DNA from: Thiothrix caldifontis
GTDB taxonomy: Bacteria; Pseudomonadota; Gammaproteobacteria; Thiotrichales; Thiotrichaceae
Length of the DNA: 64,000 nt
Direction: 5' to 3'
NCBI RefSeq assembly: GCF_900107695.1
Contig: NZ_FNQP01000004.1
Coordinates: forward strand, 124,001-188,000
The translations under genes were made by a program, and so were the position numbers. The first letter of the stretch is position 1. Each line of letters starts with the position of its first letter. Under the pieces are notes generated by a model that saw only the letters and a list, made by a program, of their open reading frames with translations, did no database searches and was not told the origin of the DNA. Below, one piece after another: positions 28,955-39,385 of the stretch.

Positions 28955-29443
28955 TCAGTGGATAGGCAATGCTACCACCATCCTGAACTCCAGACGGGCA
29001 TTGCCCGCATCTTTTAGCCAGAAATTTTGCACAGCCAATTGATGGGTTGCGGTTTGGATGAATTGCATCGTGTAAACATCATCGACAACAATACCCTCAA
29101 ATAACAGCGGGGTTGCTGCTGCCTGCCACACCACTTCATTACTTTGCACATTTAGGATGTAAGCAGCGCCTTCATTACCGTTCAAACGCTTTTGTGCGAT
29201 TAACGCGTTTAACTGCTGTTGCACCACGGGGTCATCAATGGCACTGAAGCGCCCATCGGTACGGTATTCCACACTACCCAGCAAGTCATACAGCAACTCG
29301 CCCTGCACTTCAGCATTAGCCGCCAGCTTATAGGGAAACACCAACAGGGTTGCTGCTAAAAAAGTCAACGCCAACCCTGTCAAGGCAATCCCTAAAGCAA
29401 AATGACGGGCTGTGCGATGCTGTACCGCAAACCATCGTTGCAT
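28955..29443 (-). CDS. Single-pass membrane protein, sensor-domain-like
   Basis: A 162-residue protein with a basic N-terminus (QRWFAVQHRTARHF), one hydrophobic helix at about 17-38, then an extracytoplasmic domain of about 120 residues that ends the protein. The helix plus domain (LLGSVEYRTDGRF, YILNVQSNEVVWQAA) resembles the first part of PhoQ/PAS-like histidine kinases, but no second membrane helix or kinase domain follows. It may be a lone sensor fragment or a truncated gene. It precedes the methyltransferase gene. Confidence 0.65.
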   Translation of the reverse strand: MQRWFAVQHRTARHFALGIALTGLALTFLAATLLVFPYKLAANAEVQGELLYDLLGSVEYRTDGRFSAIDDPVVQQQLNALIAQKRLNGNEGAAYILNVQSNEVVWQAAATPLLFEGIVVDDVYTMQFIQTATHQLAVQNFWLKDAGNARLEFRMVVALPIH

Positions 29444-29534
29444 AGTATTCCTACCTATCTAACACTCGAATACTGAGATTATAGACCAGAATAAGAAAAA
29501 TGAATTGAAACTGAATTAAAGATAGCAATAAAGT

Positions 29535-30905
29535 TCAAATTTTCTGATAAGCGGCTTCCAAATAATGATATACGGTAAACAAGCCCATCGCCTCTCCTCC
29601 TATCGGACGACCGGCTCGTTCACGAGTATTCCAAGCCATCACATCAAAATGTACCCAAGGTATCGTTTCCGGCACAAACTCGTTGAGGAATAACGCAGCA
29701 GTTATTGCCCCGCCATAACTACCGCCACTGTTAGTAAAATCAGCGCAGCCACTTTTCAATTGGTCAAAATACGGGTGATGCAAAGGTAAGTTCCAGATCA
29801 ATTCGTCAGCTTCGGTTGCTACAGCTTGCAGCTTTGCCGTCAGTGCTGCGTTATTACTGAAAAATACCGGGATTTCTGTTCCTAAAGCGACACGTGCTGC
29901 CCCCGTCAGAGTGGCAAAATCAAGCAGCAAGGCAGGCTTATGACTCACCGCATCCGCCAAGGCATCACACAACACCAAACGCCCTTCCGCATCGGTATTA
30001 TCCACTTCCACCGACTTGCCCGCACGGGTCGCAAGAATATCACCAGGGCGGAAAGCATCCCCACCAATCGCATTATCCACCGCCGGAATCAGCACCCGCA
30101 GGTGGACTGGCAATTGCAATTGCATAATCAATTGCGCCAGCCCTAACACATGAGCTGCACCACCCATGTCTTTTTTCATCAGGCGCATGTACTGCGAAGG
30201 TTTAATATCCAAGCCACCCGTATCGAAACATACCCCCTTCCCTACCAGCGTCACTGCTGGATGCTCAGGGTTTCCCCATTGCAGCTTCAACAAACGGGGC
30301 GCATGAGCGCTGGCACGCCCAACCGCGTGGATCGCCGGATAATTCTGCGTCAGCAAATCATCCCCGACAACTTCGCTAAAATCAGCCTCAAACCTATGCG
30401 CCAATTGCTGCACGGCTGAGGCTAAATGCTGTGGCATCATGTGATTAGCAGGTTGATTCACCAAGTCACGCACCAGTGCTACCGCTTGAACAAACGCCTT
30501 AGCTCGCTCTTGCTGACTCTCGACGACTAATACAGGGCGAGCTCTGTTATCCGGCTTGGTGTAATGCTCAAAACGGTAATAACCCAAGCCCCAGCCAATC
30601 GTCGCTTGCAAACGCTCCTCTGCTGACCAGCCACATTCCAAATGGTAATGTCCACGAGGTAATTTATTTGGTAAACCTGCAATTACCCAACGAACCCCCT
30701 CATCAGCTTGATAACCAAGCAATACCTTACTAATCCCACCATTCCCATTTGGCAACAAGCAAAACTGCCCAGCTTTTGCTTTGAAATCGTGAAGTTGCGC
30801 CCATTGACGCTCAGCTTCAGATAGAGAAGCACTGAGCATTTCCCATGTCGCGGGTATTAAGGGATAAATAGCAACCGAGCTTTGTGGTTTTTCATTTGTA
30901 AACAT
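29535..30905 (-). CDS. M17 leucyl aminopeptidase family protein
   Basis: A 456-residue metallo-aminopeptidase with the M17 motifs in order: GKGVCFDTGGLDIKPS, KKDMGGAAHVLG, and NTDAEGRLVLCDAL with the bicarbonate-binding Arg, then DFATLTGAARVALG. All metal-binding Asp and Glu and the catalytic Lys appear present. The N-terminal domain is divergent from E. coli PepA. It removes N-terminal residues from peptides in the cytosol. The start lies 17 bases after the glycoside-hydrolase-like gene. Confidence 0.9.
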   Translation of the reverse strand: MFTNEKPQSSVAIYPLIPATWEMLSASLSEAERQWAQLHDFKAKAGQFCLLPNGNGGISKVLLGYQADEGVRWVIAGLPNKLPRGHYHLECGWSAEERLQATIGWGLGYYRFEHYTKPDNRARPVLVVESQQERAKAFVQAVALVRDLVNQPANHMMPQHLASAVQQLAHRFEADFSEVVGDDLLTQNYPAIHAVGRASAHAPRLLKLQWGNPEHPAVTLVGKGVCFDTGGLDIKPSQYMRLMKKDMGGAAHVLGLAQLIMQLQLPVHLRVLIPAVDNAIGGDAFRPGDILATRAGKSVEVDNTDAEGRLVLCDALADAVSHKPALLLDFATLTGAARVALGTEIPVFFSNNAALTAKLQAVATEADELIWNLPLHHPYFDQLKSGCADFTNSGGSYGGAITAALFLNEFVPETIPWVHFDVMAWNTRERAGRPIGGEAMGLFTVYHYLEAAYQKI

Positions 30906-30922
30906 ATATTTAACCCTGACTC

Positions 30923-32623
30923 TTAACGTTTACAATCATTCCACCAGCACGGCGTGCTACGAATAAAGTCCAGCAAAGCTTGGTACTTTGGTGCTTGGCT
31001 CAGCGGCTGTGTGATGTATTCTTTAGTACCCCATGGTCCATGTTTAGTGAAAGTGCGTGGTGCAGTGTAATGCATCATAAGTGTGCCACCTTCGGCCTTC
31101 CAACCATTCAAGAAGCGGTCGTAAATACCTCTCATCCGAGGGTCTCGGTTCGCCGCAAACAACAACGGGTTCGGAAACTCATCATCTGTTTTCGTATGAA
31201 AATCAACCAATCCTTGCCCTGCCTCATACGCCATCAATTGAATACCGTATTTATCCGTAATGGCTTTTTGCATCCGAATATAGCCCATTACCTTATCATG
31301 AGAATAACGGTATACCGGGTTTGTAATCAAACCAAGTGCATCATCCACACTTTTAATAGTACGCACTTCAGCATGACCACCAAACACATACGGCCCAACC
31401 GCAAAGGCATCCGCGTGTTTGTAAGCATCTTTGTGACTCAACACTGTTTCAGTCAACTTATCGTTAATTGTCCAACCAGACAAAATACGTACCAAACGTT
31501 GCGTTCCCCCAAATACCTCCTCCCAAATTTTGAAAATTTCAACGGAACGTTGAGAGTAGTAACGATGCCCCGCTCGCTGAGCATGAGTATCCAACCCCAG
31601 CTTTAACCCCATATCGATCATGTGATTGCCTTGGGTGAAAATAGTATTCCATGTTTCGTTACTGTATTCGATATGGGGCTTGAGATTGCTATTCAGGTGC
31701 TGCTTTACGTAAGTCGCATATTGACGCACATAGTTATCATCCGCACCGTGTGGCAGCGTGAACCAAGGATCAGCATTCAAACGGTTGGCAAGTTCCACCT
31801 GAATTTCCACGGGTGCACCGCGTGAACCCTCCTTACCACCCCAAGTTGCCTTGTTCAACTGGTTACGGTCTGCCCAAGTACGTTCGGTACTACGAGTCAC
31901 TCCGCTCATGTTCATGAAGCGAATGGCTCGGAAATCTTTCATGAATGCCATAAAGTCAGGGTTAAAAACAATGCTGTTAGCATGTTCTACAAACGACTTG
32001 AAGTCGCCACCACACCCTGATGCAGAGGCAACTCGCTGAAACGAATTGCTGGAACAAATCCCACCAGGCGGCAGAATGCGGATATTGCGCACATAATTTT
32101 GTGGATTACTGCGAAGAATTAATAACGAGGCATTGAATATCCCATCATTACCGGCAGCAAGCGTAATCGTGTCATACCCCACTTTGCGTTCGATTAAAGC
32201 AGCATCGTTCAAGTACTGAATCTCACCTTCACCATCATACAAAACGGTATACGTACCTTCAGGAATGACCGCAGCAGGTAAATTAGATAGGAACCGGGTT
32301 CCAGCTTGTCCACCATTCAAATTAACAGGCCAGCCATCGCTATCATAAGTTACATTGCCTTTGGTTAACCACGGGCTGGCTTCTTGAAACGGCATTGCCG
32401 CTCGCATCAAATCAATGAAAGGTACACTAGCATCACTTTCCAAAATTTCATTCGTATTTGTGCCTAGGGGAGATGCCGCGTTACTTGTCGAAAATGCACG
32501 GTCAGCAGACAAAGATTTCGCTGAAGAGGAAGTAGCAGGATTGCCTGCCGTAGTGCCGCAGCCAGTCACACCCAGTGACAGAAGACCACCAATAATCACC
32601 AGTTGGGTCAGTTTTGCCAGCAT
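30923..32623 (-). CDS. Lipoprotein with glycoside-hydrolase-like (clan GH-A-like) domain
   Basis: A 566-residue exported lipoprotein, signal peptide with lipobox VTGC (Cys22). The start at 32623 has AAGGA about 7 bases upstream; in-frame upstream starts have none. After a Ser/Ala-rich linker and a beta-rich region, the C-terminal 330 residues look like a TIM-barrel hydrolase, with Glu323 in EYSNETWN and Glu467 in AYEAGQGL at the strand ends where clan GH-A places acid/base and nucleophile. Similar proteins are often named cellulose-binding protein. The substrate is unknown. Probably in the outer membrane or cell surface. Confidence 0.75.
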   Translation of the reverse strand: MLAKLTQLVIIGGLLSLGVTGCGTTAGNPATSSSAKSLSADRAFSTSNAASPLGTNTNEILESDASVPFIDLMRAAMPFQEASPWLTKGNVTYDSDGWPVNLNGGQAGTRFLSNLPAAVIPEGTYTVLYDGEGEIQYLNDAALIERKVGYDTITLAAGNDGIFNASLLILRSNPQNYVRNIRILPPGGICSSNSFQRVASASGCGGDFKSFVEHANSIVFNPDFMAFMKDFRAIRFMNMSGVTRSTERTWADRNQLNKATWGGKEGSRGAPVEIQVELANRLNADPWFTLPHGADDNYVRQYATYVKQHLNSNLKPHIEYSNETWNTIFTQGNHMIDMGLKLGLDTHAQRAGHRYYSQRSVEIFKIWEEVFGGTQRLVRILSGWTINDKLTETVLSHKDAYKHADAFAVGPYVFGGHAEVRTIKSVDDALGLITNPVYRYSHDKVMGYIRMQKAITDKYGIQLMAYEAGQGLVDFHTKTDDEFPNPLLFAANRDPRMRGIYDRFLNGWKAEGGTLMMHYTAPRTFTKHGPWGTKEYITQPLSQAPKYQALLDFIRSTPCWWNDCKR

Positions 32624-32712
32624 AGTTAGTCCTTTCATCAATTATTAGCTTGTGATTTACCATTTCGCATGAAGTCTAGCACGGGGTTTGCGTTAGATGC
32701 GACGAATATGCT

Positions 32713-32740
32713 TTGCCTGTATGCCACACTCCATTACAAT
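32713..32740 (+). promoter_or_regulatory. Candidate sigma-70 promoter of ndk
   Basis: TTGCCT (32713-32718) and TACAAT (32735-32740) are 16 bases apart, 43 bases before the ndk ATG. This would drive the ndk-rlmN-pilW-rodZ-hisS-yfgM-bamB cluster. Confidence 0.5.
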
Positions 32741-32783
32741 TGCGCCCTCATTATCGCCTTAATCTTTTATTGGAGTATTCCGC

Positions 32784-33215
32784 ATGGCAATCGAACAAAC
32801 CATTTCCATTATCAAACCCGATGCAGTAGCTAAAAACGTGATCGGTCAAATCTACAACCGTTTTGAAAATGCTGGCCTGAAAATCGTTGCTGCAAAAATG
32901 GTTCACCTGAGCAAAGAGCGTGCTGAAGGTTTCTACGCGGTACACAAAGAGCGCCCTTTTTTTGGTGATTTGGTGGCATTCATGACTTCTGGCCCGGTAA
33001 TGGTGCAAGTGCTGGAGGGTGAAAATGCCGTCGCTAAAAACCGCGAATTGATGGGTGCTACTAACCCTAAGAATGCAGAGGCTGGTACAATTCGTGCAGA
33101 CTTCGCTGATTCCATTGACGAAAATGCCGTACACGGTTCTGACAGTCTGGAAAATGCCGCGATTGAAATCGCTTACTTCTTCGGTACAGACGGTCTGTGC
33201 CCGCGCACTCGCTAA
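32784..33215 (+). CDS. ndk: Nucleoside diphosphate kinase
   Basis: Ndk balances NTP and dNTP pools by a ping-pong phosphotransfer through a phosphohistidine. The 143-residue protein has the active-site NAVHGSDS with His117, and the N-terminal [10 protein letters not shown], as in E. coli. TTGGAG precedes the ATG. It is the first gene of a seven-gene plus-strand cluster. Confidence 0.97.
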   Translation: MAIEQTISIIKPDAVAKNVIGQIYNRFENAGLKIVAAKMVHLSKERAEGFYAVHKERPFFGDLVAFMTSGPVMVQVLEGENAVAKNRELMGATNPKNAEAGTIRADFADSIDENAVHGSDSLENAAIEIAYFFGTDGLCPRTR

Positions 33216-33234
33216 TTTAAGGTAAACGTCATCT

Positions 33235-34341
33235 GTGTCTGACACTGTTAAGAAAGTCAATCTGCTGGATTTTAGCCATGAAGGGCTGAAAGCGTATTTC
33301 ACTTCCATCGGTGAAAAGCCGTTTCGTGCCACGCAAATCATCAAATGGCTACACCAGCTCAATGTCGACAGTGTTGACCAGATGACCAATATCAGCAAAC
33401 CGTTGCGCCAATTTCTCACAGATAATGCCGTGATTCGCGCCCCGGAAATCGTGATGGATCAACAATCTGCCGATGGCACCCACAAGTGGTTGCTGCGGCT
33501 GGACGATGGCAATGCTATTGAAACCGTATTCATCCCCGAAGACGATCGGGGAACGCTGTGCGTTTCCTCGCAAGTTGGTTGTGCGCTGGATTGCACCTTC
33601 TGCTCTACCGCCCGCCAAGGTTTCAACCGTAATTTAACGGCTGCGGAAATCATCGGGCAATTGTGGATCGCCAAACGCACCCTGCAAGCTGACCCCAAAG
33701 GCGCTCGCGTCGTCAGCAATGTAGTGATGATGGGCATGGGCGAACCCTTACTGAATTTCGATAACGTCATCAATGCGTTACGCCTGATGATGGATGATAA
33801 TGCTTACGGTCTGAGTAAGCGCCGTGTCACGCTCAGCACCTCTGGCGTCTTGCCTGCGCTGGATCGCTTAGCCGATACGCTGGATGTTTCACTCGCCGTT
33901 TCTTTACACGCACCGAATGATGAACTGCGTGACCAATTGGTTCCGTTAAACCGCAAATACCCAATCAAGGATTTGCTCGCCATGTGCCGCCAGTTCTTGG
34001 ACAAAAAGACCACCGAACGCAATCACATTACGTGGGAATATGTGATGCTGGATGGCATCAATGACCGTGATGAACATGCCATCCAACTGGCAAAAATACT
34101 CAAGGGCATTCCCTCGAAAATCAACCTGATTCCGTTCAACCCATTCCCCGAAACGCGCTATAAACGTTCTAGTAACAATCGCATACACCGTTTCCGTGAT
34201 ATTTTAGCTGAAGCAGGTTATACTGTGATAACTAGAAAAACACGGGGGGATGATATTGATGCTGCATGCGGGCAACTAGCAGGGCAAGTCAATGATAAAA
34301 GCCGCCGAGAGATCCACTTCGCACGCATCGAACGGTCATAA
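33235..34341 (+). CDS. rlmN: Dual-specificity 23S rRNA/tRNA adenine-C2 methyltransferase RlmN
   Basis: A radical-SAM enzyme that methylates A2503 of 23S rRNA and A37 of some tRNAs. The cluster cysteines are C116, C120 and C123 (CALDCTFC), and the methyl-accepting Cys near the C-terminus is in [13 protein letters not shown] start. The 368-residue length and the position after ndk are normal for gammaproteobacteria. Confidence 0.96.
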   Translation: MSDTVKKVNLLDFSHEGLKAYFTSIGEKPFRATQIIKWLHQLNVDSVDQMTNISKPLRQFLTDNAVIRAPEIVMDQQSADGTHKWLLRLDDGNAIETVFIPEDDRGTLCVSSQVGCALDCTFCSTARQGFNRNLTAAEIIGQLWIAKRTLQADPKGARVVSNVVMMGMGEPLLNFDNVINALRLMMDDNAYGLSKRRVTLSTSGVLPALDRLADTLDVSLAVSLHAPNDELRDQLVPLNRKYPIKDLLAMCRQFLDKKTTERNHITWEYVMLDGINDRDEHAIQLAKILKGIPSKINLIPFNPFPETRYKRSSNNRIHRFRDILAEAGYTVITRKTRGDDIDAACGQLAGQVNDKSRREIHFARIERS

Positions 34342-34347
34342 AAAACT

Positions 34348-35085
34348 ATGAAAACAATAAATTATGCTTTGTTAGCAATGTTGATTAGCAACATGATGGT
34401 TGGTTGTTCCAATACACCGTCTACGTCCGATGTAGACAAAGCTGGCAGTTATTACACGCAATTAGGTATTGGTTACTTGCAAAAAGGACGACTGGATTTG
34501 GCTAGTCTGAATTTGGAAAAAGCCTTAGCACAAGATGATAATTCAGCTCCAACTCATCATTATTATGCACTTCTTCAGGAACGTTTAGGCAATGATGAGA
34601 AAGCCAATAAACATTTTCGCCAAGCGTTAAATATTACCCCTAGTAACCCAGACTTACTGAATAATTACGGCTCACATTTGTGTCGAACGCAACGCTATGC
34701 TGAGGCGGAGACAGCTTTTCTAAAAGCAGTGCGTGACCCACTCTATAAAACCCCAGAATTTGCCTATACTAACGCAGGCATTTGTATAAAAAAGGCGGGG
34801 GATGCCATACAAGCTGAAGCCTATTTTCGTCAAGCATTGGAAAAAAATAACCGTTTCTCGGAAGCACTTTACCAGATGACCAAGTTACACCATGAAAAAG
34901 GTGAGCCAGCCAAAGCAGAAGCTTTTCTTTACCGCTATAATGAAGTTGCGCCAGCGACACCTGATAGTCTATTACTATGTTATCAAGTGCAAACACGCTT
35001 GAATGAAGTTGATAAAGCCGATGCTTGCGCAAATACACTGCGGGAAAAATTCCCAGACAGTAATGCCGCTAGCCAAATTGATTGA
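34348..35085 (+). CDS. pilW: Type IV pilus biogenesis/stability lipoprotein PilW (PilF)
   Basis: A 245-residue TPR lipoprotein, the pilotin that helps secretin PilQ reach the outer membrane. The lipobox is MVGC. Tetratricopeptide helices follow, for example YYTQLGIGYLQKGRLDLA, APTHHYYALLQERLGN and NPDLLNNYGSHLCRTQRYAEAE. It starts 6 bases after rlmN. The rlmN-pilW-rodZ order supports the name. Confidence 0.9.
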   Translation: MKTINYALLAMLISNMMVGCSNTPSTSDVDKAGSYYTQLGIGYLQKGRLDLASLNLEKALAQDDNSAPTHHYYALLQERLGNDEKANKHFRQALNITPSNPDLLNNYGSHLCRTQRYAEAETAFLKAVRDPLYKTPEFAYTNAGICIKKAGDAIQAEAYFRQALEKNNRFSEALYQMTKLHHEKGEPAKAEAFLYRYNEVAPATPDSLLLCYQVQTRLNEVDKADACANTLREKFPDSNAASQID

Positions 35086-35101
35086 TTAAATTGGAGGACA
35101 C

Positions 35102-36268
35102 GTGACAGAGACAGCCCCCTCAGCCGAAGAAAGGACATCTTCTGTGGTGCAACCCGGCGACTTAACGGCAAAACTTGCGAAGTGCCGCGAAAAAGCAGGG
35201 CTTGACATCGAACAGGCAGCGGAAGAGTTGCACCTGTCCCCCCATATTCTCAAAGCATTAGAACAAGAAGATTTTGCGCATCTTCCTGAACCTCCGTATG
35301 TACGGGGTTATCTACGTGGCTACTCCAAACTGGCGGATATGGATGCTAAAGAACTGATACGCATTTATGAAGCCTTACGGGGTGCAAAACCCGATGAAAT
35401 CGCCCACCACTTCGCACCTGCCAGACCACTCAATAAAGTAGCACAACCGGTTATGTCTGCCTCGACAGTGAAGTTTATTGGCTTTGGTGCAATAGTATTA
35501 TTACTGGGGCTGTTTTCCATGATTCCGGGAGTACGCGATTGGGCCAATCATACATGGTCATCTTTCTCCGCACAAACCAACCCCCCTGATGTCCCACGTC
35601 CCCCCTCTGCCATGGAAGCCTACGTCGCCCAAAAAGAAGCGTTGGAGCGTGAAAAAGCCGTAGCAGAAGCACAGGCTAAGCAAACGGTCACCCCAACACC
35701 TGAACCAGTCCTCGCGCAAGAAACAGTATCACCTACAGTCTTAAGTGCTGCGCCTGTGGGTCAAACTGTTCAAAACAATGTAGCCGCTACAGCACCGATC
35801 CCTGAACCAATAGCCAGTATCACCCCCCCCTCCACTCCGGTCAGTACTCCTGCTGATACCACTGCGGTCACGCCAGTAGCGACGACTGATGCGGCTACTC
35901 CAGCCCCTAGCGCTAATCAAACGACGGTTGCATCGACAGAAACGTCCACAATACCCTCAACAACACCCCCTCCCATCCCAACCGATGCAACAACAACAGA
36001 CACTGCTACTGCCACACCACCCACAGCAGGTGAAATCAGCATCAAAATGGAATTTGCCGAAGAAGTGTGGATGCAAATCAAAGGCGATGACAAAAAAACG
36101 TTGTTTGAGTCTCTGAACACCGCTGGCAATATCAAGGAGTTCAAGGCAACACCGCCGCTGAATGTTAAAATCGGTAATGCACCGGGCGTCAAAATTTTTG
36201 TTAACGGTCAACCGTTCGATTTGACTGCTCACACTAAAGGCAGCGTTGCCCGTTTCCGAGTTGAGTAA
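35102..36268 (+). CDS. rodZ: RodZ-like cytoskeletal/cell-shape protein (HTH, TM, DUF4115)
   Basis: RodZ connects MreB to the elongasome. The 388-residue protein has an N-terminal HTH domain (about 20-90, [24 protein letters not shown]), one TM segment near 125-143 ([19 protein letters not shown]), a long Pro/Thr/Ala-rich periplasmic linker, and a C-terminal DUF4115 beta domain from about 310. GTG start with TTGGAGG 5 bases upstream. The linker is unusually Thr/Pro-rich. Confidence 0.93.
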   Translation: MTETAPSAEERTSSVVQPGDLTAKLAKCREKAGLDIEQAAEELHLSPHILKALEQEDFAHLPEPPYVRGYLRGYSKLADMDAKELIRIYEALRGAKPDEIAHHFAPARPLNKVAQPVMSASTVKFIGFGAIVLLLGLFSMIPGVRDWANHTWSSFSAQTNPPDVPRPPSAMEAYVAQKEALEREKAVAEAQAKQTVTPTPEPVLAQETVSPTVLSAAPVGQTVQNNVAATAPIPEPIASITPPSTPVSTPADTTAVTPVATTDAATPAPSANQTTVASTETSTIPSTTPPPIPTDATTTDTATATPPTAGEISIKMEFAEEVWMQIKGDDKKTLFESLNTAGNIKEFKATPPLNVKIGNAPGVKIFVNGQPFDLTAHTKGSVARFRVE

Positions 36269-36270
36269 GC

Positions 36271-37557
36271 ATGAGTAAGAATATCCAGTCTATCCGGGGC
36301 ATGAATGACATTCTCCCGGATACCACACCCGCATGGCAGTACCTCGAAAGCACTACCCGTACCTTGCTCAACCGTTATGGCTACAGCGAAATTCGTATGC
36401 CCATCGTCGAGCAAACCGACCTGTTTTCACGCGCTGTAGGCGAGGTAACCGATATTGTCGAAAAGGAAATGTACACCTTTACCGACCGTAATGATGACAG
36501 CCTGAGTTTACGCCCGGAAGGTACCGCAGGTTGCATACGCGCCGGCATTCAACACGGCCTGTTGCATAATCAGCAACAACGCCTATGGTATATCGGTCCC
36601 ATGTTTCGCCATGAACGTCCACAAAAAGGCCGCTACCGCCAGTTCCATCAAATTGGCGTGGAAGCTTTTGGAATGCAGGGGCCAGACATCGACGCCGAAC
36701 TAATTGCCATGACTGCACGGCTGTGGAAAACTCTTGGTATACGTAATCTGCGGCTGGAATTGAACACGCTAGGTACACCAGAATGCCGTCATGCCTACCG
36801 TGATTTACTGGTAGAATACTTTACCGCCCGCCAAGATAAACTGGACGCAGACTCCAAACGCCGCTTGCTTACCAATCCTTTGCGTATTTTGGACACCAAA
36901 AATCCCGACCTGAAAGACATCGTAGCCACAGCGCCTAGCCTGCATGATCATCTAGATGAGGTTTCCCGTGAACACTTTGCTACCCTGAAATCATTGTTGG
37001 ATGGCATGGGTATTGCGTACGAAGTCAATCCCCGTTTGGTGCGTGGATTGGATTACTACACCCACATGGTTTTTGAATGGGTCACCGATGATCTCGGTGC
37101 ACAAAGTACCGTTTGTGCAGGCGGGCGTTACGATGGACTAGTCGAACAACTCGGTGGTAAACCCACTCCCGGTGTTGGCTTTGGCATGGGGCTAGAACGC
37201 CTGATCTTACTGCTGGAAACGCAAGGCATTGAACTACCGGTCACAACACCTGATGTTTACCTGATCATGGCAGGTAAAACCGCAATCCAAACAGGTTTAG
37301 GGTTAGCGGAAACTTTGCGAGATGCTTTACCAAACCTACGCCTGATCAGTAATGGTGGTGAAGGCAGTTTCAAAACGCAAATGAAGCGTGCCGACAAATC
37401 CAATGCTCGTTTTGCGCTGATTCTGGGTGAAAATGAGGTGGAACGCAGTGAAATCGGTCTCAAACCCTTGCGTGCCGAGGGTGAGCAGATTACCCTCCCC
37501 ATTAGTCAAGTGGCACAACAACTCGCCGTTTTTCTTGAAAACACACAACAAAACTAA
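36271..37557 (+). CDS. hisS: Histidyl-tRNA synthetase
   Basis: HisS charges tRNA-His. The 428-residue class II synthetase has motif 2 [16 protein letters not shown], the histidine-binding [15 protein letters not shown], and motif 3 [12 protein letters not shown], with an anticodon-binding C-terminal domain. It starts 2 bases after the rodZ stop. In most gammaproteobacteria ispG lies between rodZ and hisS; it is absent here. Confidence 0.97.
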   Translation: MSKNIQSIRGMNDILPDTTPAWQYLESTTRTLLNRYGYSEIRMPIVEQTDLFSRAVGEVTDIVEKEMYTFTDRNDDSLSLRPEGTAGCIRAGIQHGLLHNQQQRLWYIGPMFRHERPQKGRYRQFHQIGVEAFGMQGPDIDAELIAMTARLWKTLGIRNLRLELNTLGTPECRHAYRDLLVEYFTARQDKLDADSKRRLLTNPLRILDTKNPDLKDIVATAPSLHDHLDEVSREHFATLKSLLDGMGIAYEVNPRLVRGLDYYTHMVFEWVTDDLGAQSTVCAGGRYDGLVEQLGGKPTPGVGFGMGLERLILLLETQGIELPVTTPDVYLIMAGKTAIQTGLGLAETLRDALPNLRLISNGGEGSFKTQMKRADKSNARFALILGENEVERSEIGLKPLRAEGEQITLPISQVAQQLAVFLENTQQN

Positions 37558-37587
37558 TCTTAATGACACATACTCAGGGGCAAACTG

Positions 37588-38214
37588 ATGTCTGATTACA
37601 AAACCGATGATGAAAAAGTCGAAGAACTCAAAGCATGGTGGAAAGAGAATGGCACATCCGTCATTGCAGGGATTGCCCTCGCCATTGGCGGTCTGTTTGG
37701 TTGGCAGTATTGGAAAGACTACCAAGCCACCACTGCGACTGAAGCATCAGCATTGTACGCAAAAGTCGAAAAAGCCAGCGAAACCTCGTTAGAGCAAGCA
37801 CAAACCGACATTCAAACCTTGCAAAGCAGTTACGCATCCACGCCGTATGCCGCGATTGCCAGCATGAAAGCGGCACAACAATACGCTGAAAAAGGTGAAT
37901 ACGAACCGGCAGCCACCGCATTACGCTGGGTCGTCGACAACAGCAAAGAAGCCGATTTCAAACACCTTGCCAACATTCGTCTTGCCCGTGTGCTACTTTC
38001 CATGAAAAAAGTGGATGAAGCGCAAACACTGATTAACCAGACCTACCCTGAGGCTTATCAGGCATTGATCGAAGAGCTAAAAGGCGACATTTACGTTGCC
38101 CAGAACAAACTTGCTGAAGCACGTGCCGCTTACGACAAAGCGATGCTGAGTGCCGCTGGCAGTTCTGGCGAACTCATCAAGCTGAAACGTGACAACCTCG
38201 GCGAGGGAACTTAA
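37588..38214 (+). CDS. yfgM: YfgM-type ancillary SecYEG translocon subunit
   Basis: A 208-residue inner membrane protein: N-terminal cytosolic KTDDEKVEELKAWWKENG, one TM segment (about 22-42, TSVIAGIALAIGGLFGWQYW), then a periplasmic TPR-like domain. In E. coli YfgM links the translocon with periplasmic chaperones. It precedes bamB, as expected. Confidence 0.93.
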   Translation: MSDYKTDDEKVEELKAWWKENGTSVIAGIALAIGGLFGWQYWKDYQATTATEASALYAKVEKASETSLEQAQTDIQTLQSSYASTPYAAIASMKAAQQYAEKGEYEPAATALRWVVDNSKEADFKHLANIRLARVLLSMKKVDEAQTLINQTYPEAYQALIEELKGDIYVAQNKLAEARAAYDKAMLSAAGSSGELIKLKRDNLGEGT

Positions 38215-38224
38215 AAAGGACATC

Positions 38225-39385
38225 ATGAAACAAATTACCGCCGCCCTGCTAGTTGCTGCTGCCCTATCAGGTTGCAGTACTTTATCGCAAATGACTTCAG
38301 CGGTCATACCTGCCAAAACAGAAAACCCGCCTAAAGCCTTGAAAGACATCAAGACGACAGTAGCCGTGCGTACTGTATGGCAGGTCAGCACTGGCAGCGA
38401 GATAGGCAAAGACTACGTGCGCATCCATCCTAATGTCGATGAAAGTGCCGTGCTGGTGGCAGGTGGGCGTTCAGCGAGCGCATGGAACAAAGTTAATGGT
38501 GGGCGTATCTGGCAAACCACTCTTGATAACGATGTTACCGGCGGCGTCAACAGTGGTGAGGGTGGCGTTTTTATCGGCACAGCCAGTGGCAGTGCTATCG
38601 CCCTAGACCGTCAGACAGGTAAAGTACGCTGGTCATCCCCATTAGGCAGTGAAGTGCTTGCCGTTTCACCAGCAAAAAACGGTGTTGTGGTATTCCGCAC
38701 TAGTAACGGTGGTTTGCACGGGTTATCTGCACAAGACGGGCAAATACTTTGGCAACAAGGACGTAAAAGCCCCACCTTATCGCTACGCGGCACCAGTACC
38801 CCCATTGTCGTCGGGGGCATGGTTATCGCAGGGTTTGATAACGGTGTAGTCACTGCTTTCGATATGCAAAGTGGCAAAGGCTTATGGGAAGTGACGCTTT
38901 CTGTGCCACGAGGCAGCAGCGACCTTGACCGCATGACGGATGTAGACGGCGAAATGAAAGCACTTGGTGAAGCACTGTTCGCAGCCAGTTACAACGGGCG
39001 TATAGCTGGAATCAATATGCGTGATGGCAGGGTTGCATGGGCTGCGCCCTATTCCAGCTACACAGGCGTAGAGGCTGACCCCAATGGCCTTTACACCAGT
39101 AGCGATACAGGCGATGTGTGGAAACTAGAACTTCTTTCTGGCAATCCAGTATGGAAACTGGATGATTTACAACGTCGCCAACCCACCGCACCTGCGCTAT
39201 CCGGTCAATACCTTGTAATAGGTGATTACCAAGGCTATTTACATTGGATCAACACTAGCAATGGACAGATAGCTGCACGTACTCAAGGTGATAAAGCCGG
39301 TTACACTGTTGCCCCCGTAAAAGAGGGTAACGTCGTTTATAGCTTGGGTAAAAGTGGCTTGCTATCGGCTTTCAGTATCCAATAA
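38225..39385 (+). CDS. bamB: Outer membrane protein assembly factor BamB
   Basis: BamB is the beta-propeller lipoprotein of the BAM complex, which inserts beta-barrel proteins into the outer membrane. The 386-residue protein has the lipobox LSGC and repeated PQQ-like blades (VNGGRIWQTTL, QTGKVRWSSPLG, QDGQILWQQG, SGKGLWEV, RDGRVAWAAP). I choose ATG 38225 because AAGGA precedes it and the signal peptide starts there. The 3' end overlaps the convergent UDG gene by 24 bases; der, the usual next gene, is missing. Confidence 0.95.
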   Translation: MKQITAALLVAAALSGCSTLSQMTSAVIPAKTENPPKALKDIKTTVAVRTVWQVSTGSEIGKDYVRIHPNVDESAVLVAGGRSASAWNKVNGGRIWQTTLDNDVTGGVNSGEGGVFIGTASGSAIALDRQTGKVRWSSPLGSEVLAVSPAKNGVVVFRTSNGGLHGLSAQDGQILWQQGRKSPTLSLRGTSTPIVVGGMVIAGFDNGVVTAFDMQSGKGLWEVTLSVPRGSSDLDRMTDVDGEMKALGEALFAASYNGRIAGINMRDGRVAWAAPYSSYTGVEADPNGLYTSSDTGDVWKLELLSGNPVWKLDDLQRRQPTAPALSGQYLVIGDYQGYLHWINTSNGQIAARTQGDKAGYTVAPVKEGNVVYSLGKSGLLSAFSIQ

